Source: a virus
Virus record (IMG/VR): IMGVR_UViG_3300031463_000035
Location: 1 to 22,333 of that record
DNA length: 22,333 bases
Strand: one strand, 5' to 3'
This document shows positions 20,016-22,333 of the stretch, piece by piece (the stretch's first letter is position 1; each line of letters opens with the position of its first letter). Both the position numbers and the translations under genes were made by a program. A model generated the notes under the pieces. That model did no database searches. It saw only the letters and a list, made by a program, of their open reading frames with translations, and was not told where the DNA came from.

Positions 20016-20236
20016 TGATCGTTACTATCTCACCCGAAACTTGCGAGATAGAGGTCCGGGAGGGCTTCAGCTTGGCCCTCCCGAAGTTTTTGTGGGCTAC
20101 CCTGGAGGCTAGGGCCCAGTCCATGTATCATGGCGACCTGAACGCTGCGGTCATGGACCTGGTCTTCGAGGAGCTAATGGGTTGGTTCTCCGAATCCATC
20201 AGGAAGGTGGTAGGGCCAGTGTCGGGGAATAATTAA
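20012..20236 (+). CDS. Small hypothetical protein
   Basis: 74 residues; ATG at 20012 overlaps the AAA+ stop (ATGA), and GGAGGG upstream is the ribosome site. Short beta region (MMIVTISPETCEIEVREGFS) then a helix-rich remainder (MDLVFEELMGWFSESIRKVV). Translation is coupled to the AAA+ gene. No family recognised. Confidence 0.65.
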   Translation: MMIVTISPETCEIEVREGFSLALPKFLWATLEARAQSMYHGDLNAAVMDLVFEELMGWFSESIRKVVGPVSGNN

Positions 20237-20253
20237 CTTGACGGAGGCGAGCT

Positions 20254-20661
20254 ATGAGCCATTATTCCGAGGTGCAAATTGAGTTGACGGATGAGGGCTG
20301 CCTGGTGGCGGCCCTCAATCGTTTGGGCTTTCAGGGCAAGGTGGAGGTTCACCAGGAAGCCCAAACCCTTTATGGCTACCAGGGCGATGCCCGGCCCCAG
20401 AAGGCCCATATCATCATCCGGCGGCAGCATGTGGGCCGGGCGGCCAATGACCTGGGGTTTGAGCGCCAAGCCGATGGCAAGTATCGGGTCTGGGTGTCTG
20501 AATATGACGTGAAATACAACAAGTATAATGCCGCCTGGATGGGGCGGCTGAAACAAGCCTACGGCATCGAGAAGGTGAGGAAAGAGGCTAAGAAACGGGG
20601 CTATCGCCTCACCGAACAAAAACAAGACAACGGCACCGTGCGGCTGGTGCTGAGGAGGTGA
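20254..20661 (+). CDS. DUF1257 (Ycf35-like) protein
   Basis: 135 residues opening MSHYSEVQIELTDEGCLVAA, then LNRLGFQGKVEVHQEAQTLYG. This is the characteristic start of DUF1257 (M-S-H-F/Y-S ... L-x-x-A-L-x-x-L-G). Later blocks HIIIRRQHVGRAANDLGFER and AAWMGRLKQAYGIEKVRKEA (tyrosine-containing helix) and RGYRLTEQKQ also fit. DUF1257 proteins sit beside Ycf46-type AAA+ and DUF2997 genes in cyanobacteria, plastids and many phages. Role unknown; a client or adaptor of the ATPase is the natural guess. Confidence 0.85.
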   Translation: MSHYSEVQIELTDEGCLVAALNRLGFQGKVEVHQEAQTLYGYQGDARPQKAHIIIRRQHVGRAANDLGFERQADGKYRVWVSEYDVKYNKYNAAWMGRLKQAYGIEKVRKEAKKRGYRLTEQKQDNGTVRLVLRR

Positions 20662-20667
20662 TTCAAG

Positions 20668-20865
20668 ATGAAGCAATATTTAATCCGCGTTCCTACCTGG
20701 ACGCTGTTTAAGGTGGAAGCTGAGAGCCCTGAGGAAGCCCAGCATATTCTTTTCTGGGCTGATGACCCGATGGATTACTGCTATCAACTTGGTGATGAGC
20801 CTGATTGGCATTCCGCCATAGTGGAGGAGGATGATGATGAACTGGCTGCACAACCTGGAGTTTGA
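20668..20865 (+). CDS. Small acidic hypothetical protein
   Basis: 65 residues, 6 nt after the DUF1257 gene (ribosome site GAGGAGG overlapping that gene's end). Compact alpha/beta start (MKQYLIRVPTWTLFKVEAES, PEEAQHILFW) and acidic tail (VEEDDDELAAQ). The start resembles small phage proteins that pair with DUF1257 clusters. It overlaps the next gene by 35 nt. Confidence 0.6.
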   Translation: MKQYLIRVPTWTLFKVEAESPEEAQHILFWADDPMDYCYQLGDEPDWHSAIVEEDDDELAAQPGV

Positions 20866-21022
20866 ATTGGAGTGGAAGCTCCGGAACATCATCCGGAAAC
20901 ACGGGGCTCCCATAGCGGTAACGGATCCTAAGGTTAAAAGACTCTTTCAAAATCTGGCTGCGGTGCGGCGGCTGAAGGAGGAGGTTTATGAGCCCGGAAA
21001 TCGTTATCGACTTCCTGCCTGA
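20831..21022 (+). CDS. Small basic hypothetical protein
   Basis: 63 residues; three ATG codons in a row (20831, 20834, 20837) after GGAGGATG..., any of which may start it. The frame overlaps the preceding gene by 35 nt and the following one by 35 nt. Amphipathic helix plus basic stretch (NIIRKHGAPIAVTDPKVKRL, FQNLAAVRRLKEEVYEPG). No family recognised. Confidence 0.5.
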   Translation: MMMNWLHNLEFELEWKLRNIIRKHGAPIAVTDPKVKRLFQNLAAVRRLKEEVYEPGNRYRLPA

Positions 21023-21182
21023 CGGGCAGGTGAGCATGGAAGGCAAGGGATTCCAGGGAAAAAGCTGCGATGACGCCATGGGCGTCTTTGAGAAGGCCCT
21101 GGGTGTGGTGCAGAACCGGAGGAACAAACCCGAATATCACCAAGAGGTAAAAAACCATGCCAAAGCCAGACAGCAGTCTTGA
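20988..21182 (+). CDS. DUF2997 protein
   Basis: 64 residues, GGAGG ribosome site. PEIVIDFLPDGQVSMEGKGF then QGKSCDDAMGVFEKALGVV matches DUF2997 closely: a beta hairpin with D-G, the G-F-x-G-K-S-C box and a helix. It is usually encoded with DUF1257 and a Ycf46-like AAA+ ATPase, as here. Function unknown. It overlaps both neighbours in other frames, a sign of very compact coding. Confidence 0.85.
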   Translation: MSPEIVIDFLPDGQVSMEGKGFQGKSCDDAMGVFEKALGVVQNRRNKPEYHQEVKNHAKARQQS

Positions 21183-21318
21183 GATTGAGCTGGAGATCAC
21201 CCCGGACGGCATTGCAGCCGCTTGGTGGTGGACGGAAGAAACGGAAGCCATCCTCTCAACCCTGGGGCCCTCGGTTCCGGGGTTTGAGGAGGTCAATCAA
21301 AACCAATGGTGCGGATAA
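21157..21318 (+). CDS. Small protein, DUF2997-like start
   Basis: 53 residues (ATG 21157, stop TAA 21316-21318), AGAGGT upstream. SSLEIELEITPDGIAAAWWW resembles the first hairpin of the preceding DUF2997 protein (I-x-I-x-x-D-G), so it may be a diverged relative. The end is Gly/Asn/Trp-containing. It overlaps the DUF2997 gene by 26 nt in another frame; the next gene's ribosome site covers its stop. Confidence 0.5.
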   Translation: MPKPDSSLEIELEITPDGIAAAWWWTEETEAILSTLGPSVPGFEEVNQNQWCG

Positions 21319-21329
21319 GGAGGCAGGAT

Positions 21330-21548
21330 ATGGGTGGATACAATCTCCCCGACGACGTTTCCCCGAGCGACCCTCGGGCCCCCTGGAACCAGGAAGAGCG
21401 GCCTACTAAGGTTATCGTTACCGTGCATTACGCCGCACAGAAAGCTGAGTTCGAGGTGGAGTGGGACTGGTGGCCTTCGGAAGAAGAGGTTGCGGAAAAT
21501 TTCAATGAAAACTACTACATTACGGTTGATTATCCGGAAGACCAATGA
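21330..21548 (+). CDS. Small acidic hypothetical protein
   Basis: 72 residues from ATG 21330 behind AAGGAGG (21317-21323). Beta-rich centre (KVIVTVHYAAQKAEFEVEWD) and an acidic helical end (PSEEEVAENFNENYYITVDY). Member of the DUF1257/DUF2997 operon by position. A hairpin follows the stop. Confidence 0.6.
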   Translation: MGGYNLPDDVSPSDPRAPWNQEERPTKVIVTVHYAAQKAEFEVEWDWWPSEEEVAENFNENYYITVDYPEDQ

Positions 21549-21570
21549 ATGAAAACTTCATTCCTTCCCC

Positions 21571-21598
21571 CAGCCCAGGGGCTTTTGTCCCTGGGCTG
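21571..21598. terminator. Perfect 10-bp hairpin after the DUF2997 operon
   Basis: CAGCCCAGGG (21571-21580) pairs with CCCTGGGCTG (21589-21598) around loop GCTTTTGT. No T-tract follows on +, so it could be a weak terminator or a stabilising 3' hairpin. It lies in the 121-nt gap before the DUF3150-like gene. Confidence 0.5.
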
Positions 21599-21669
21599 TG
21601 ATGAGGGAATGATATTCCCCAAGGCTGGCAGAAGCTGGCCTTTAATTTTGCCAAAAGGAGGCGTGAATC

Positions 21670-22333
21670 ATGGCAAAGCAAGTCGAAAAAGCGGCTAATC
21701 GTTTCGAGGGAATGGTGGCTATCCAGCTCAACGTCCGGTTCTGGCCGGGGCAGGCCAAGCTGAAGCCCCAGGACCTGGGCCTCAAGCCGGAGGAGGTGCC
21801 GGAAATCTTCTATCTGGGGAACAAAAAGCTATATCCCCAGGAGATCCGCCAGCGTTTCGGGCAGATATCCAATCGGGCTCGAACCTTCCTGAACGACCAC
21901 AGCTATCCCTTTGTGATGGAGTATGTGCGGGCCATCCCCAAACGGAACCTGGCTAAGGTGGTGGAGCGGCTGGAGGAGCTGAAGGCGGAGTTCATGGCCG
22001 AGGCTCAAAACTTCCTGGCTGAGTATGATGCCATCCGGGAAGATTGGCGGCAAAGATATTCGGATATCTGGGAGCACTTGGCCCCCCACTATCCCCCCCG
22101 GGATTATCTGAAGCGCCGCTTCGACTTCCTCTGGACCGTCTTTGAGATCAAAGGGGTGGAGGTGCAGGAAGGCAGCCCCCCGGAGATTATCGAGGCCTAT
22201 GAGCGGGCTCGGGCGGAACTCCAGGCTCGCTATGAGGAAATGGTGCAGGAGGCGGTGGTTTACCTCCGGAAAAAGGTTCTGGAGGTGGTGAACAACCTTT
22301 CCACTCGCCTTAAGGAAGGCCGCATTGTCAGAA
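21670..22333 (+). CDS. DUF3150-like protein, 3' end outside the window
   Basis: Starts at ATG 21670 after AAAGGAGG (21654-21661) and stays open to the edge (221 codons). The opening, MVAIQLNVRFWPGQAKLKPQ, then GLKPEEVPEIFYLGNKKLYP, resembles DUF3150 phage proteins (strand, W/G-x-x-K-L, G-x-K-x-L-x-P). The rest is strongly helical with charged repeats (KVVERLEELKAEFMAEAQNF; YEEMVQEAVVYLRKKVLEVV), possibly coiled coil. DUF3150 genes often lie with AAA+ genes in phages and mobile elements. Function not known. Confidence 0.7.
   Translation, partial: MAKQVEKAANRFEGMVAIQLNVRFWPGQAKLKPQDLGLKPEEVPEIFYLGNKKLYPQEIRQRFGQISNRARTFLNDHSYPFVMEYVRAIPKRNLAKVVERLEELKAEFMAEAQNFLAEYDAIREDWRQRYSDIWEHLAPHYPPRDYLKRRFDFLWTVFEIKGVEVQEGSPPEIIEAYERARAELQARYEEMVQEAVVYLRKKVLEVVNNLSTRLKEGRIVR

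Overview
The window reads as part of a tailed-phage (or prophage) genome. Nearly every gene lies on the + strand, closely packed with strong Shine-Dalgarno sites, and the recognisable set is viral: an overlapping spanin pair, RusA resolvase, SSB, terminase ATPase and nuclease parts, a terminase-small-subunit-like HTH protein, thymidylate-synthase-like and DNA-methyltransferase enzymes, and many very small hypothetical genes. The spanins and a perfect sigma54-type promoter point to a Gram-negative host. I cannot name the host from the sequence.

Layout. 1-1240: end of a lysis region (partial gene, inner and outer spanin), a small membrane protein and RusA. 1241-4275: a ParB-fold protein, then the most striking object in the window. 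This is a 1.2-kb array with a strict 36-nt period, in which two different 9-nt repeats (AAGCGAGCC and AAGAAACCC) alternate and are separated by 9-nt variable spacers. It is followed by a 286-residue protein with an IS110-C-terminal/Nop-like region and by a second, shorter array with its own extended -10 promoter. This architecture matches the recently described TIGR-Tas (tandem interspaced guide RNA) systems. The Tas protein here carries no visible nuclease domain. 4276-7025: zinc-binding-like protein, HTH protein, a TerL-nuclease paralogue with two active-site Asp-to-Lys changes, a short ParB-like fragment, SSB, DUF488 and a small unknown. 7027-7101: an aberrant tRNA-like gene, with a decayed copy of its 3' half at 6609-6658.

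7127-9233: adenine-methyltransferase-like protein overlapping a second ParB-fold protein. 9427-14195: terminase and DNA-modification block. It holds a TerL nuclease domain, a zinc ribbon, a TerS-like HTH protein, an Nmad1/DUF1599 protein, a sigma54 promoter, the TerL ATPase domain, a thymidylate-synthase-family enzyme and an MT-A70 methyltransferase. TerL is therefore split into two genes in reversed order. 14196-15421: no credible gene; it holds three tandem 19-bp iterons, an AT-rich tract and a GC-rich, hairpin-rich tract (origin and/or structured RNA).

15422-22333: a run of small genes, a strong terminator at 17321-17356, then a Ycf46-like AAA+ ATPase interrupted exactly in its Walker B motif by a 911-nt group I intron carrying an HNH homing endonuclease. 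It is followed by DUF1257, DUF2997, a small protein resembling DUF2997, and a DUF3150-like gene running off the end.

The sequence suggests three working modules: packaging with DNA modification, an RNA-guided (TIGR) element of unknown purpose, and the conserved AAA+/DUF1257/DUF2997/DUF3150 cluster. All functional names are from reading the sequence by eye. No database search was possible.
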